NCBI RefSeq assembly: GCF_032931615.1
Contig: NZ_CP136760.1
Coordinates: 310,001 to 374,000, forward strand
Length of the DNA stretch: 64,000 bases
Reading direction: 5' to 3'
From: Palleronia sp. LCG004
GTDB taxonomy: Bacteria > Pseudomonadota > Alphaproteobacteria > Rhodobacterales > Rhodobacteraceae
Shown piece after piece: positions 1 through 8,107 of the stretch. How positions within the stretch are numbered: the first letter of the stretch is position 1; the number at the start of each line of letters is the position of its first letter. The position numbers were made by a program, and so were the translations under genes. The notes under the pieces were generated by a model. It made no database searches and was not told where the DNA came from. It saw only the letters and a list, made by a program, of their open reading frames with translations.

Positions 1-186
1 CCCGCGCAGATCGCGCCGGCCCGCGCCGCCATGGCCCCCAGCGGGGCCGAGCGCGACTGGGCCCACCGCGTCGTCGCCGCGGCCGAAAAATCGACCGATG
101 CCGTCAAGCTCGACGGAGAGATGATCGACGCGCCGGTCGTCGCGCGGGCACGCCAGATCCTCGCCCGCGCGGACCGGGTGCGCTGA
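1..186 (+). CDS. HpcH/HpaI/CitE-like aldolase/lyase, C-terminal fragment
   Basis: Only the last 61 codons are inside the window; the reading frame is open from the first base and ends at TGA 184-186. The tail contains KLDGEMIDAPVVARAR, which closely matches the C-terminal end of the CitE/malyl-CoA lyase family, where a (V/L)DGxMID motif precedes the last helix. These enzymes cleave or form C-C bonds of CoA thioesters such as citryl-CoA or malyl-CoA. The exact substrate cannot be told from this fragment. An aldehyde dehydrogenase lies convergently just downstream. Family assignment is fairly secure, function is not. Confidence 0.65.
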   Translation, partial: PAQIAPARAAMAPSGAERDWAHRVVAAAEKSTDAVKLDGEMIDAPVVARARQILARADRVR

Positions 187-241
187 CCGCACGCACGAAC
201 CACTTCTGCCGGACCCCGCATACGCAGGGTCCGCCATCCAG

Positions 242-1711
242 TCACCCGTGGTTATTGACGATTGTCTTGATGGTGGAGAATTCGAGGAGGGCTGCGAAGC
301 CCTTCTCGCGGCCGTGTCCGGACTTGCGGATGCCGCCGAAGGGCAGCTCGACCCCGCCGCCCGCGCCGTAGCCGTTGATGAAGACCTGGCCGCAGCGCAT
401 GGCCTTGGCGACCCGCTGCTGACGCCCGCCGTCGCGCGTCCAGACCGCCGCGACAAGGCCGTATTCGGTGCCGTTCGCGATCGCGATGGCCTCCGCCTCG
501 TCCTCGAACGGGATCATGCAGACCACCGGCCCGAACACTTCCTCCTGCGCGATCCGCGCCTTCGGATCGCACGGCCCGAAGACCGCCGGGGCCACGTAGA
601 ACCCGCCGTCGGGCGCGCCCTCCCCGATCCGCCCGCGCGCCATCAGCGGCGCGTCGGCCTCGGCGATGTAGGTCTCGACCCGCTTCTTCTGCTTCGCCGA
701 GATCAGCGGCCCCAGCGTCGCCCCGTCATGGTCCGACGCCTCCGCCTCGACCTCCCCGAACCGCTCCGCGAGCCGCGCGCCCACCGCGTCGAAGATGCCC
801 CGCTGGACCAGCACCCGCGTGCCCGCCGAGCAGGTCTGCCCGCCGTTCTGGATCACCGCGTTGACCAGCACCGGCAGCGCCGCGTCGAGATCGGCATCCT
901 CGAACACGATCTGCGGCGACTTGCCCCCGAGCTCCAGCGTGCAGCCGATGAAGTTCCGCGCCGCCGCCTGCTGGATCATCTGACCCACTTCCGGAGACCC
1001 CGTGAACGAGATGAAGTCGATGCCGGGATGATCGGCCAGCGCCTGTCCCGCACGCGCCCCCCGGCCCGTCACGATGTTGATCGCCCCCGGCGGAAAGCCC
1101 AGATCGGTCGCCATCCGCCCGATGGCGAGCGCGGTCAGGCACGCATCCTCCGCGGGCTTCAGAACCGCGGCATTGCCCATCGCGATCGCCGGCGCGACCG
1201 AGCGGCCGAACATCTGCGCGGGATAGTTCCACGGGATGATGTGGCCCGTCACGCCGTGCGGCTCGCGATGCACCTCGACGTTGTAGCCCTTCTGGAAGGG
1301 GATGACCTCGCCATGCACCTTGTCGGCCGCGCCGCCGTAATACTCGAAATAGCGCGCCGTCACCTTCATGTCGGCGCGCGCCTGCGCGATGGGCTTGCCG
1401 TTGTCGCGCGTCTCGAGCTGCGCGAGATCCTCGGCATGCTCGAGGATCCTCTCCGACAGCCGGATCATCAGCCGTCCCCGCTCGGCCGCCGTCAGCTCCG
1501 ACCACGCGCCCCCCTCGAACGCCGCCCGCGCCGCCTGCACCGCCGCATCCACATCCGCCGCATCGCTGTCGGCGATCCGCGCGAAGACCTCCCCGTCGAT
1601 CGGCGACACGACATCCATCTCGCCCCCCGACCGGGCCGGAACCCATTCCCCCCCGATCAGGTTCAGAGGCTCGGGAAGAGCGAGCTTCGAAAGGTTCACG
1701 ACGTCCTTCAT
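242..1711 (-). CDS. NAD(P)-dependent aldehyde dehydrogenase
   Basis: A 489-residue protein of normal ALDH-superfamily length. It contains the N-terminal IGGEWV motif, the PWNYP cofactor-site motif, the FTGSPEVG segment, the catalytic glutamate in LELGGKSPQ, the catalytic cysteine in GGQTCSAG and the EEVFGPV motif. The frame opens further upstream, but I start at ATG 1711 because an AAGGAG ribosome site lies just before it and homology begins there (MKDVVNLSKL). It probably oxidises a small aldehyde; the sequence resembles betaine-aldehyde and phenylacetaldehyde dehydrogenases but does not fix the substrate. It stands alone between a lyase fragment and the TPP riboswitch, divergent from the thiamine operon. 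Confidence 0.9.
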   Translation of the reverse strand: MKDVVNLSKLALPEPLNLIGGEWVPARSGGEMDVVSPIDGEVFARIADSDAADVDAAVQAARAAFEGGAWSELTAAERGRLMIRLSERILEHAEDLAQLETRDNGKPIAQARADMKVTARYFEYYGGAADKVHGEVIPFQKGYNVEVHREPHGVTGHIIPWNYPAQMFGRSVAPAIAMGNAAVLKPAEDACLTALAIGRMATDLGFPPGAINIVTGRGARAGQALADHPGIDFISFTGSPEVGQMIQQAAARNFIGCTLELGGKSPQIVFEDADLDAALPVLVNAVIQNGGQTCSAGTRVLVQRGIFDAVGARLAERFGEVEAEASDHDGATLGPLISAKQKKRVETYIAEADAPLMARGRIGEGAPDGGFYVAPAVFGPCDPKARIAQEEVFGPVVCMIPFEDEAEAIAIANGTEYGLVAAVWTRDGGRQQRVAKAMRCGQVFINGYGAGGGVELPFGGIRKSGHGREKGFAALLEFSTIKTIVNNHG

Positions 1712-1851
1712 GCGGTTTCTCCTTCGGATTGGCGGATCTCCCCCGCGCATGCGCGCCCGGCAATAGCCCGAAGGGCGCCGGCATGCCAGTCCCCGGGCGT
1801 TCCCGCGCGTCCCTGTTGACACCTTCCCGCCGGCATGGAACGCTCGATCCC

Positions 1852-1934
1852 GCGACAGGGGCATCCGGCCGACAGGGCCGGGTTGAGACGCACCCTTGGA
1901 ACCTGATCCGGATCATGCCGGCGGAGGAAGTTGC
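1852..1934 (+). promoter_or_regulatory. TPP riboswitch (THI element)
   Basis: The stretch contains the conserved TPP-aptamer blocks: GGGGCATCC, then a GGTTGAGA segment (the TGAGA pyrimidine-sensor core), ACCCTTGGAACCTGATC and GGATCATGCCGGCGGAGGAAG. Closing helix P1 is formed by GCGAC (1852-1856) and GTTGC (1930-1934). It lies 66 nt before thiM, in the same orientation. When thiamine pyrophosphate binds, the element should shut off the thiM-thiE-thiD-tenA operon. No clear intrinsic terminator follows, so control at translation initiation (masking of GGGAG at 1991) is more likely than attenuation. Confidence 0.95.
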
Positions 1935-2000
1935 AACGCGAACGCGGTCCCGATCCGGGGGACCGCCGCGCATCTTCCGCCGCCAGACGCGGGAGATGAC

Positions 2001-2792
2001 ATGGATACCCCCTCATACCATCTGGGCGCGATGCGCGATGCCGCACCGCTCGTGCAGAATATCACGAATTACGTCGCGATGAACGTCATGGCGAACGTGC
2101 TGCTGGCCGCGGGGGCGTCGCCCGCGATGGTCCACGCGCGGGGCGAGGCCGCCGAATTCGCCCGCATCGCCTCTGCACTCAGCATCAATATCGGCACGCT
2201 CGACGACGAATGGATCGAGTGCATGGCGATCGCCGCCGATGCCGCGCGCGAGGCGGGGACGCCCTGGGTTCTCGATCCCGTGGCCGTCGGCGCGACCGCG
2301 ATGCGGCGCGAGGCGGGTGCGCGGCTCCTCGCGCTCGGGCCGAGGGTCGTGCGCGGCAACGCCTCCGAGATCCTCGCGCTGTCGGGGGCCGAAGCGGCGG
2401 GACGCGGGGCCGATGCCGCCGATGCCGTCGAGAATGCCGAGGACGCGGCCCGCGACCTCGCGCGCCGCACCGGTGCCGTCGTCATCGCGACGGGTCCGGT
2501 GGACTTCGCGACGGACGGAAGCCGGATCGCGCGGATCCGCAATGGCCATGCGATGATGCCGCGCGTCACGGTCATGGGATGTTCGCTGACGGGCCTCATC
2601 GCGGCTTTCGTTGCACCGGCCGACGACGCGTTCGAGGCCAGCGTCGCGGCACTCGCCCATTACGGTTACGCGGGCGAGATCGCGGCGCGCGAGGCAAAGG
2701 GCCCGGGATCGTTCCAGGTGGCATTTCTCGACGCGCTTCACGCGATCGACGGCCCCGGTCTCGACGCGGCCGCGCGGATCGAGCGGGCATGA
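2001..2792 (+). CDS. thiM: hydroxyethylthiazole kinase ThiM
   Basis: A 263-residue protein that phosphorylates 4-methyl-5-(2-hydroxyethyl)thiazole during salvage of thiamine breakdown products. Family landmarks are the N-terminal PLVQNITNYVAMN motif, the DPVAVGA motif, RGNASEILAL, and VMGCSLTG, which carries the active-site cysteine region. Start ATG 2001 follows GGGAG; the frame runs further upstream into the riboswitch but that part is not protein-like. It is the first gene after the TPP riboswitch and overlaps thiE by four bases (ATGA), so the salvage genes are probably translationally coupled. Confidence 0.95.
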   Translation: MDTPSYHLGAMRDAAPLVQNITNYVAMNVMANVLLAAGASPAMVHARGEAAEFARIASALSINIGTLDDEWIECMAIAADAAREAGTPWVLDPVAVGATAMRREAGARLLALGPRVVRGNASEILALSGAEAAGRGADAADAVENAEDAARDLARRTGAVVIATGPVDFATDGSRIARIRNGHAMMPRVTVMGCSLTGLIAAFVAPADDAFEASVAALAHYGYAGEIAAREAKGPGSFQVAFLDALHAIDGPGLDAAARIERA

Positions 2793-3403
2793 TACCGCCG
2801 CTCTATTTCGTCACGGATCCGGGTGCGCCGCTTTCGATCCCTGAACAGGCCGAACGCGCGGCGCGGGGCGGTGCCGGATGGGTGCAGCTTCGCCACAAGA
2901 CGCTCGGCGATACGGATTTCGCGGATCTCGCCCGGACGCTGATCGACCGGCTGACGCCTTTCGGTGTCGCGCTGATCGTCAACGACCGGGTCGAGATCGC
3001 GCGGCAGGTCGGGGCGGCGGGCCTCCATACCGGACAGGGTGACGGCGACCCCATGGCGATCCGCGACCGGATCGGCCCGGACATGATCTTCGGCCTTTCG
3101 GTCGAAACGGACGCCCAGATCGCGGCCCTGCCGGAAAAGGGTCTGAGCTATCTGGGCGTGGGCCCGATGCGCGCGACCGCCTCGAAGCCGGACCATGCCC
3201 CGCCCATCGGCCTTCACGGCATCGCCCGGATCGTGGCGGCGACGCCCCTGCCCTGCTTCGCCATCGGCGGCGTCGGTCCCGGTGACATGGCCGCGCTCAG
3301 ACGGGCGGGTTGCGCGGGGGCGGCCGTGATCTCGGCCATCTCGCGCGCAGCCGACCCCGAGGCCGCGGCAAAGGCCCTCATCGACGAATGGACCACGACA
3401 TGA
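2789..3403 (+). CDS. thiE: thiamine-phosphate synthase ThiE
   Basis: A 204-residue TIM-barrel enzyme joining hydroxymethylpyrimidine pyrophosphate to thiazole phosphate to give thiamine phosphate. Visible family motifs are YFVTDP at the N-terminus, VQLRHK (pyrophosphate and pyrimidine binding), LIVNDRVEIA, GLHTGQ, YLGVGPM followed by T-x-S-K, and FAIGGVGPGD near the end. It starts inside the thiM stop (ATGA) and its own stop overlaps thiD. Both partner kinases (ThiM and ThiD) are adjacent, so the operon can assemble thiamine phosphate from salvaged halves. Confidence 0.95.
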   Translation: MIPPLYFVTDPGAPLSIPEQAERAARGGAGWVQLRHKTLGDTDFADLARTLIDRLTPFGVALIVNDRVEIARQVGAAGLHTGQGDGDPMAIRDRIGPDMIFGLSVETDAQIAALPEKGLSYLGVGPMRATASKPDHAPPIGLHGIARIVAATPLPCFAIGGVGPGDMAALRRAGCAGAAVISAISRAADPEAAAKALIDEWTTT

Positions 3404-4206
3404 TTCCCAACATCCTTTCCATTGCGGGATCCGACCCGTCGGGCGGTGCCGGCATCCAGGCCGACATCAAGGCCATCGCGGCGAACGGTGGCTATGCGAT
3501 GGCCGCGATCACGGCGCTGACCGCGCAGAACACGCGCGGCGTGGCGCGGGTCGCGCTGACGGATGCCGACATGGTCGCCGCACAGATCGCCGCCATCCGC
3601 GAGGATATCCGCATCGATGCGGTAAAAATCGGCATGCTCGGCAATGCCGCGATCGTCGAGGCCGTCGCCCGCGCGCTTGACGGGCTCGGGGTGCCTGTCG
3701 TTCTCGACCCGGTGATGGTCGCCAAGGGGGGCGACCGGCTGCTTGCATCCGAGGCGGTCGCGGCGCTCTCCGAGCTGCTGGTGCCGATGGCGACGATCCT
3801 CACGCCGAACCTGCCCGAGGCTGGCGACCTCCTGGGGCGGGAGGCCGCGCGCGACGCGGCGGGAATGCGCGAACAGGGGCGCGCACTCCTCGCGCTCGGC
3901 TGTGGTGCCGTTCTGATGAAGGGAGGGCATCTGCCGGGCGACGCGGTGACGGACCTGCTGGTCACGCCCGAGGGCGAAATGACGATGACCGGCGCGCGCA
4001 TCGCGACCGCGAACACGCACGGGACGGGTTGCACGCTGTCCTCCGCGCTCGCCACCGAGATCGCCAAGGGGCATGCCCTGCCCGACGCCGCCCGACGCGC
4101 CAAGGAATACGTCGCGCGCGCCATCGCGGCCTCGGGCGAGCTGTCGGTCGGCGGCGGTTACGGCCCGGTCCACCATTTCCACGCAGTCGCCGGAGACACG
4201 CAATGA
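3400..4206 (+). CDS. thiD: hydroxymethylpyrimidine/phosphomethylpyrimidine kinase ThiD
   Basis: A 268-residue ribokinase-fold enzyme that phosphorylates HMP twice to HMP pyrophosphate. The N-terminal NILSIAGSDPSGGAGIQAD motif is diagnostic. KIGML, VLDPVMVAKGG, LTPNLPEA and the anion-hole NTHGTGCTLSSA motif (about residues 205-216) are all intact. Start ATG 3400 overlaps the thiE stop (ATGA), and the TGA overlaps tenA ATG 4203. It supplies the pyrimidine half for ThiE and takes HMP released by TenA. Confidence 0.95.
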   Translation: MIPNILSIAGSDPSGGAGIQADIKAIAANGGYAMAAITALTAQNTRGVARVALTDADMVAAQIAAIREDIRIDAVKIGMLGNAAIVEAVARALDGLGVPVVLDPVMVAKGGDRLLASEAVAALSELLVPMATILTPNLPEAGDLLGREAARDAAGMREQGRALLALGCGAVLMKGGHLPGDAVTDLLVTPEGEMTMTGARIATANTHGTGCTLSSALATEIAKGHALPDAARRAKEYVARAIAASGELSVGGGYGPVHHFHAVAGDTQ

Positions 4207-4868
4207 GCTTTACCGAAACCCTCTGGGACGAAACCGCCGATCTGCAGGAGCGGATCCGCACCATGCCCTTCAACACCGAGATGGCGTCGGGCACCCTGCC
4301 GCCCGAGACCTTCCGCTTCTACATCATCGAGGACGCGCATTATCTCGAAGGGTTCGCCCGCGCGCTTGCCCTGACCGGGTCGCGCGCGCCAGACCCCGCG
4401 ACCATCGCGCAGCTTTCGGGTGCCGCGGCGGGTGCCATCGCGGTGGAGCGACAGCTCCATGACGAATACATGGCGCTCTACGGCGTGACGCCCGAAGGTT
4501 TCGCCGCGAAACCTCCCTCGCCCGCCTGCGACCATTACGTCAGCTTCCTGATCCGGTCGGCCGCCACGGATCCCTTTCCGGTCGCGGTGACGGCGCTTCT
4601 TCCGTGTTTCTGCATCTATCTTCGCGTCGGCCAGTCCATCCATGCAGAGGCCGCTCCCGAGCATCCCTATCGCGCCTGGATCGACACCTATGCCGGAGAG
4701 GATTTCGAGGCTGCGGTCACGGCGATGCTCGTCCTCGTCGACCGGCTGGCCGATGCGGCGGACGAGCCCACGCGCATGGCGATGCGGCATGCCTTCGAGC
4801 GGTCGTCGCTCCACGAATGGACCTTCTGGCAGAGCGCCTACGAGAGGCGTGACTGGCAGCGCCCCTGA
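4203..4868 (+). CDS. tenA: aminopyrimidine aminohydrolase / thiaminase II TenA
   Basis: A 221-residue all-helical protein of the TenA/THI-4 family. It hydrolyses aminomethylpyrimidine, a base-degradation product of thiamine, to HMP and so feeds ThiD. Family features seen are the N-terminal LW segment, FRFYIIEDAHYLEGFARAL, the nucleophile region ALLPCFCIY (Cys in the position of B. subtilis Cys135), and the C-terminal LHEWTFWQSAY with the conserved acidic residue. It is the last gene of the riboswitch-controlled operon and overlaps thiD by four bases. Confidence 0.93.
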   Translation: MSFTETLWDETADLQERIRTMPFNTEMASGTLPPETFRFYIIEDAHYLEGFARALALTGSRAPDPATIAQLSGAAAGAIAVERQLHDEYMALYGVTPEGFAAKPPSPACDHYVSFLIRSAATDPFPVAVTALLPCFCIYLRVGQSIHAEAAPEHPYRAWIDTYAGEDFEAAVTAMLVLVDRLADAADEPTRMAMRHAFERSSLHEWTFWQSAYERRDWQRP

Positions 4869-4891
4869 CCGGAGCGCGCCGTTTCGCATAT

Positions 4892-4941
4892 CGCCTTCAT
4901 TTTAGGCGCTTTCAATCTCCGGATGCCTTGCTTGCAGGCAT
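4892..4941 (+). terminator. possible terminator region after tenA
   Basis: Two short stem-loops lie in tandem: CGCCT-N7-AGGCG (4892-4908) followed by CTTTC, and ATGCCT-N7-AGGCAT (4923-4941). Both are small and the T-tracts are poor, so this is a weak call. The position, between the end of the thiamine operon and hupE, is right for transcription termination. Confidence 0.3.
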
Positions 4942-5045
4942 TCCGTTGTTGACCCTATCATCGCGGATCACCCGCTCTGGCCTTCACCGTCATCGAAGGC
5001 GAGGCAAGGTCATCACAGGATTTACGCACCGATCAGGATCTCGAC

Positions 5046-5609
5046 ATGACCCGACTTTCGCTCGCCCTCCTAACGACGCTCGCCGCGACGCCCGCGATGG
5101 CCCATCTGGACCCGGCAGCGCATGGATCGGTGCTTGCCGGGCTGTCGCACCCGGTCTTCGGGCTCGACCATATCCTGGCGATGGTGGCCGTCGGCCTCTG
5201 GGCCGTGGCGCTTGGCCAGCGGGCGGTCTGGGCGCTGCCCGCCGCCTTCGTCGGGGCAATGATCGTCGGATATGCGGGGGCCGTCGGGGGCGTCGGGCTG
5301 CCGTTCGTCGAGCCGATGATCCTCGTCTCGGTGATGGCGCTCGGCCTCGTCCTCGCCCTTGCCATCAGCCTGCCGCTCGGCGGGGCGGTGGCGCTCACGG
5401 CACTGTTCGGGCTCTTCCACGGCCACGCGCACGGGGCCGAGCTCGGCGCGGCGGGGGCACTGGCCTTCGGCGCGGGATTCGCGCTGTCGACCGCGCTGCT
5501 CCACGCGGCCGGCGTCGGAATTGCGCGCGTGGCGACCGACACGCGCGTCCTGAGAGCCCTCGGCCTGCTCACCGCGATCAGCGGCGCATCGATCGCGCTG
5601 GCTGGCTGA
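5046..5609 (+). CDS. HupE/UreJ family membrane protein
   Basis: A 187-residue protein with a cleavable signal peptide (MTRLSLALLTTLAATPAMAH) and about six hydrophobic segments. It carries the family signature HPVFGLDHILAMVAVGLW and the histidine-rich LFHGHAHGAE loop. HupE/UreJ proteins are secondary transporters of nickel or cobalt. No hydrogenase, urease or cobalamin gene is visible nearby and I found no cobalamin-riboswitch box upstream, so the metal is undecided. A 28-nt gap separates it from the plus-strand aldehyde dehydrogenase, so the two may be co-transcribed although they look unrelated. Confidence 0.85.
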   Translation: MTRLSLALLTTLAATPAMAHLDPAAHGSVLAGLSHPVFGLDHILAMVAVGLWAVALGQRAVWALPAAFVGAMIVGYAGAVGGVGLPFVEPMILVSVMALGLVLALAISLPLGGAVALTALFGLFHGHAHGAELGAAGALAFGAGFALSTALLHAAGVGIARVATDTRVLRALGLLTAISGASIALAG

Positions 5610-5637
5610 CGGACGGGATCGCCGCCCGCTCCGCACT

Positions 5638-7020
5638 ATGTCGGAGCAGATGAGCGATACGGATTCCGACGACCTTCACGCCGCCCAGGCCCGCCTGAGC
5701 CGGGCGGGCCCCGCGACCCCGGCCGAACGGCGCGCGCATCTCTCGGCGCTGGCGCGCGAGACCCGCGCGCATGCCGAGGAGATCGCGCGCGCCATCGATG
5801 CGGATTTCAACGGGCGGCCCCGGACCGAGACCATGCTGGCCGAGGTCGCCATGGTGCTCGAGAACATCCGCTGGACGAAGGCCAGGATTGGCCGATGGAC
5901 CAAGGCCGAACGCGTCCGGCTTTCCCCCGAATTCTGGCCCTCGCGCGCACGGGTCGAGCGGGTGCCGCTCGGCCTCGTCGGCATCCTCGCGCCGTGGAAC
6001 TATCCCGTTCAACTCGCGCTCGTTCCGCTGGTCGCGGCGTTGGCCGGGGGCAATCGCGTGTTGCTGAAACCGTCGGAATTCACGCCGCGGACCAGCGCAG
6101 TTCTGTCGAAGATCGTCCATGCCGCCGTCGGCGATCGCGCCCGCGTCGTCGAAGGCGGCGCGGAGGTCGCGCAGGCCCTGACGCGGATGCCGCTCGACGG
6201 AATATTCTATACCGGATCGACGGCGACTGGGCGGCGGGTCATGGCGGCGGCGGCCGAAACCCTCACCCCCGTGACGCTGGAGCTTGGCGGCAAATCCCCG
6301 GCGATCGTCCTGCCGGGTGCCGATCCCGACCGCGTGGCGCGCTCCGTCATGGCGGGAAAGCTGCTCAATGCCGGGCAGACCTGCATCGCGCCCGATTACC
6401 TGCTGGTGCCCGAGGGAAGCGAGGAAGGGATCCTCGCCGCGTTGAAATCCGCGTGCCGGGCACTTTATCCCGACCCGTCGGGCGGCGATTACGCGGCGAT
6501 CGCACGTCCCGCCGACCGCAGGCGGCTCAAGGGCCTGCTCGGTGGTGGACGGGCTGTGCCGCTGATGGACCGGATGCCGGAGGCTCCACACCTCGGGGCC
6601 TATGCCGTGCTAGACCCCGATCCCGAAAGCGACCTGATGCGTGAGGAGATCTTCGGGCCGATCCTGCCGATCGTCGCCTATCGCACGCCCGACGATGCCG
6701 CGCGGTTCGTCCGCGCGCGCGACGTGCCGCTGGCGCTCTATGTCTACGGGCCGGATGTCGGGGCCTGCGAGCGGATGGTGGCGCAGGTACCGTCAGGCGG
6801 CGCGATGATCGACGATTGCGTCCTGCATGTGGCGGCCCATGCCCTGCCATTCGGCGGGGCGGGCGCATCGGGCATGGGGGCCTATCACGGCGAGGAAGGG
6901 TTCCGCGCCTTCACCCGTCCGCGCAGCATCATGGTGCGGTCGCGTTTCGCGCCCATCGGGATGTCGCGGCCGCCCTACGGAAAGGCGATCGAGCGCATCA
7001 TCCGCCTGCTGCTTCGCTAG
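5638..7020 (+). CDS. aldehyde dehydrogenase, probable C30 carotenoid aldehyde dehydrogenase (AldH-like)
   Basis: A 460-residue protein of the short, coniferyl-aldehyde-dehydrogenase-like ALDH branch. Motifs include APWNYPVQLALVPL, GNRVLLKPSEFTP, the catalytic Glu in LELGGKSP, the catalytic Cys in NAGQTCIAPDY, EEIFGPILPI and LPFGGAGASGMGAYHG. From memory, the order and wording of these motifs and the basic hydrophobic C-terminus are very like staphylococcal AldH, which oxidises 4,4-diaponeurosporen-4-al to the acid. Its place at the edge of crtN/crtP/crtQ-like genes supports that role; this is inference. Its 3 prime end overlaps the convergent sulfotransferase gene by 23 bases. Confidence 0.85.
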   Translation: MSEQMSDTDSDDLHAAQARLSRAGPATPAERRAHLSALARETRAHAEEIARAIDADFNGRPRTETMLAEVAMVLENIRWTKARIGRWTKAERVRLSPEFWPSRARVERVPLGLVGILAPWNYPVQLALVPLVAALAGGNRVLLKPSEFTPRTSAVLSKIVHAAVGDRARVVEGGAEVAQALTRMPLDGIFYTGSTATGRRVMAAAAETLTPVTLELGGKSPAIVLPGADPDRVARSVMAGKLLNAGQTCIAPDYLLVPEGSEEGILAALKSACRALYPDPSGGDYAAIARPADRRRLKGLLGGGRAVPLMDRMPEAPHLGAYAVLDPDPESDLMREEIFGPILPIVAYRTPDDAARFVRARDVPLALYVYGPDVGACERMVAQVPSGGAMIDDCVLHVAAHALPFGGAGASGMGAYHGEEGFRAFTRPRSIMVRSRFAPIGMSRPPYGKAIERIIRLLLR

Positions 7021-8107
7021 GCCGTCCGTAGGCCGCGAAATCGGCGGGCCAGAGCCTGCGGAGCGCGTCGCGACGCGCGGGCGGAAGCGGGCTCGACTGC
7101 GTGCGGTATCCCGCGACCTCGCGGCAATAGCCGATCGCGGAACCGGCCCCGCCCGGAAGGTCCAGATCGGCCCAGAGCCGTCCGAGCGTCGCGTCTGGAT
7201 CGGCCACCAGATCCTCGAAGGCGATCTCGGCAAAGCAACCCTCGGGCAGCGCATCGCGCGAACGCCTCAGCGATGCCATCATCTCGGGATAGGTCTCGAG
7301 GATCGCGGCGTCGAGATCGACCTGCGCGGCGTCCTGGAACGACATCTCGCGCAGCGCAATGGCGAGCGCGCGATGCGCGGAGGAAAAGACCGCCGCAGGG
7401 TCGCGATGGATATGGATGACCTTCGCACCGGGAAAGAGCTGCGCCAGCAGATCCACGCGCGCCGTATAGGCAGGGTTCTTCAGCAGCAGCGGTCGATCGA
7501 CCGACCGGCGTCCCATATTCCGGACATAGCGTGCGATCGCGCGCTCGCGGCCCCGGCGCGTGCGGGCCGTCCCCAGATGAAGAAGTCCCGCGCGGTAATC
7601 GCGCGCGAAGTGACGGGGAAAGTAGAGCGCGTGGAAATAGGACAGCGGCCCAGTATTGGCGAGGCCGACCTCGTCCTCGGTCGGGTCGTCGCGACCGATC
7701 TCGACCCCGTCGATCAGGCGGTTGGCGGGCAGGTGCGGCTCGATCATCGGGCGCATCAGCGGGCCGATCGTGCGCCGCTCCCATGGCAGCGCGGCAAGGA
7801 CCGGCGGCACCGTCGCGAAGGCCCCCGAGGCGGCCAGCACGTTATGAAGATGCGTCGTTCCGCTGCGGGGATGCCCAACGACAAAGACCGGCGGATGCGC
7901 AGGCGCGGAGGCACCGGCATCGAGCACCCGTTCGGCCAGCGTGAAGGGCAGCCGGAAAACCGACATGGCGCAGGCGATGGCGAAGGCCGGAACGCGCGAC
8001 GGCGCGGGCATCCCCCCGCGCGCGACGACCGACAGAAGCGTCAGCGGATCCGCCCCGCATAAGGGGTGGAACCATCGGTGCCAGGGAAAGCCCCCTTCAG
8101 CCGGCAT
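6998..8107 (-). CDS. sulfotransferase family protein
   Basis: A 369-residue protein of the Sulfotransfer_3-type family. It has the 5-prime phosphosulfate-binding loop FVVGHPRSGTTHLHN (about residues 74-88) and the 3-prime phosphate motif VIHIHRDPAAVFSSAHRA (about residues 230-250). Such enzymes transfer sulfate from PAPS to a hydroxyl; related bacterial members act on lipids and glycans. It is the last gene of the crtN-crtP-acyltransferase-glycosyltransferase operon and overlaps the glycosyltransferase by 11 bases. The simplest guess is that it decorates the carotenoid glycoside or another envelope lipid. No PAPS synthesis genes are nearby. Confidence 0.8.
   Translation of the reverse strand: MPAEGGFPWHRWFHPLCGADPLTLLSVVARGGMPAPSRVPAFAIACAMSVFRLPFTLAERVLDAGASAPAHPPVFVVGHPRSGTTHLHNVLAASGAFATVPPVLAALPWERRTIGPLMRPMIEPHLPANRLIDGVEIGRDDPTEDEVGLANTGPLSYFHALYFPRHFARDYRAGLLHLGTARTRRGRERAIARYVRNMGRRSVDRPLLLKNPAYTARVDLLAQLFPGAKVIHIHRDPAAVFSSAHRALAIALREMSFQDAAQVDLDAAILETYPEMMASLRRSRDALPEGCFAEIAFEDLVADPDATLGRLWADLDLPGGAGSAIGYCREVAGYRTQSSPLPPARRDALRRLWPADFAAYGRPSEAAGG

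Noticed and set aside
248..1819. Long 523-codon plus-strand frame opposite the first aldehyde dehydrogenase
   Set aside because: It is the complementary frame of a high-GC gene. The minus-strand frame has all aldehyde dehydrogenase motifs; this one has low-complexity Arg/His-rich sequence and no domain.
4869..5045. Cobalamin or nickel riboswitch before the HupE/UreJ gene
   Set aside because: No B12-box or conserved nickel-riboswitch sequence seen in the interval.
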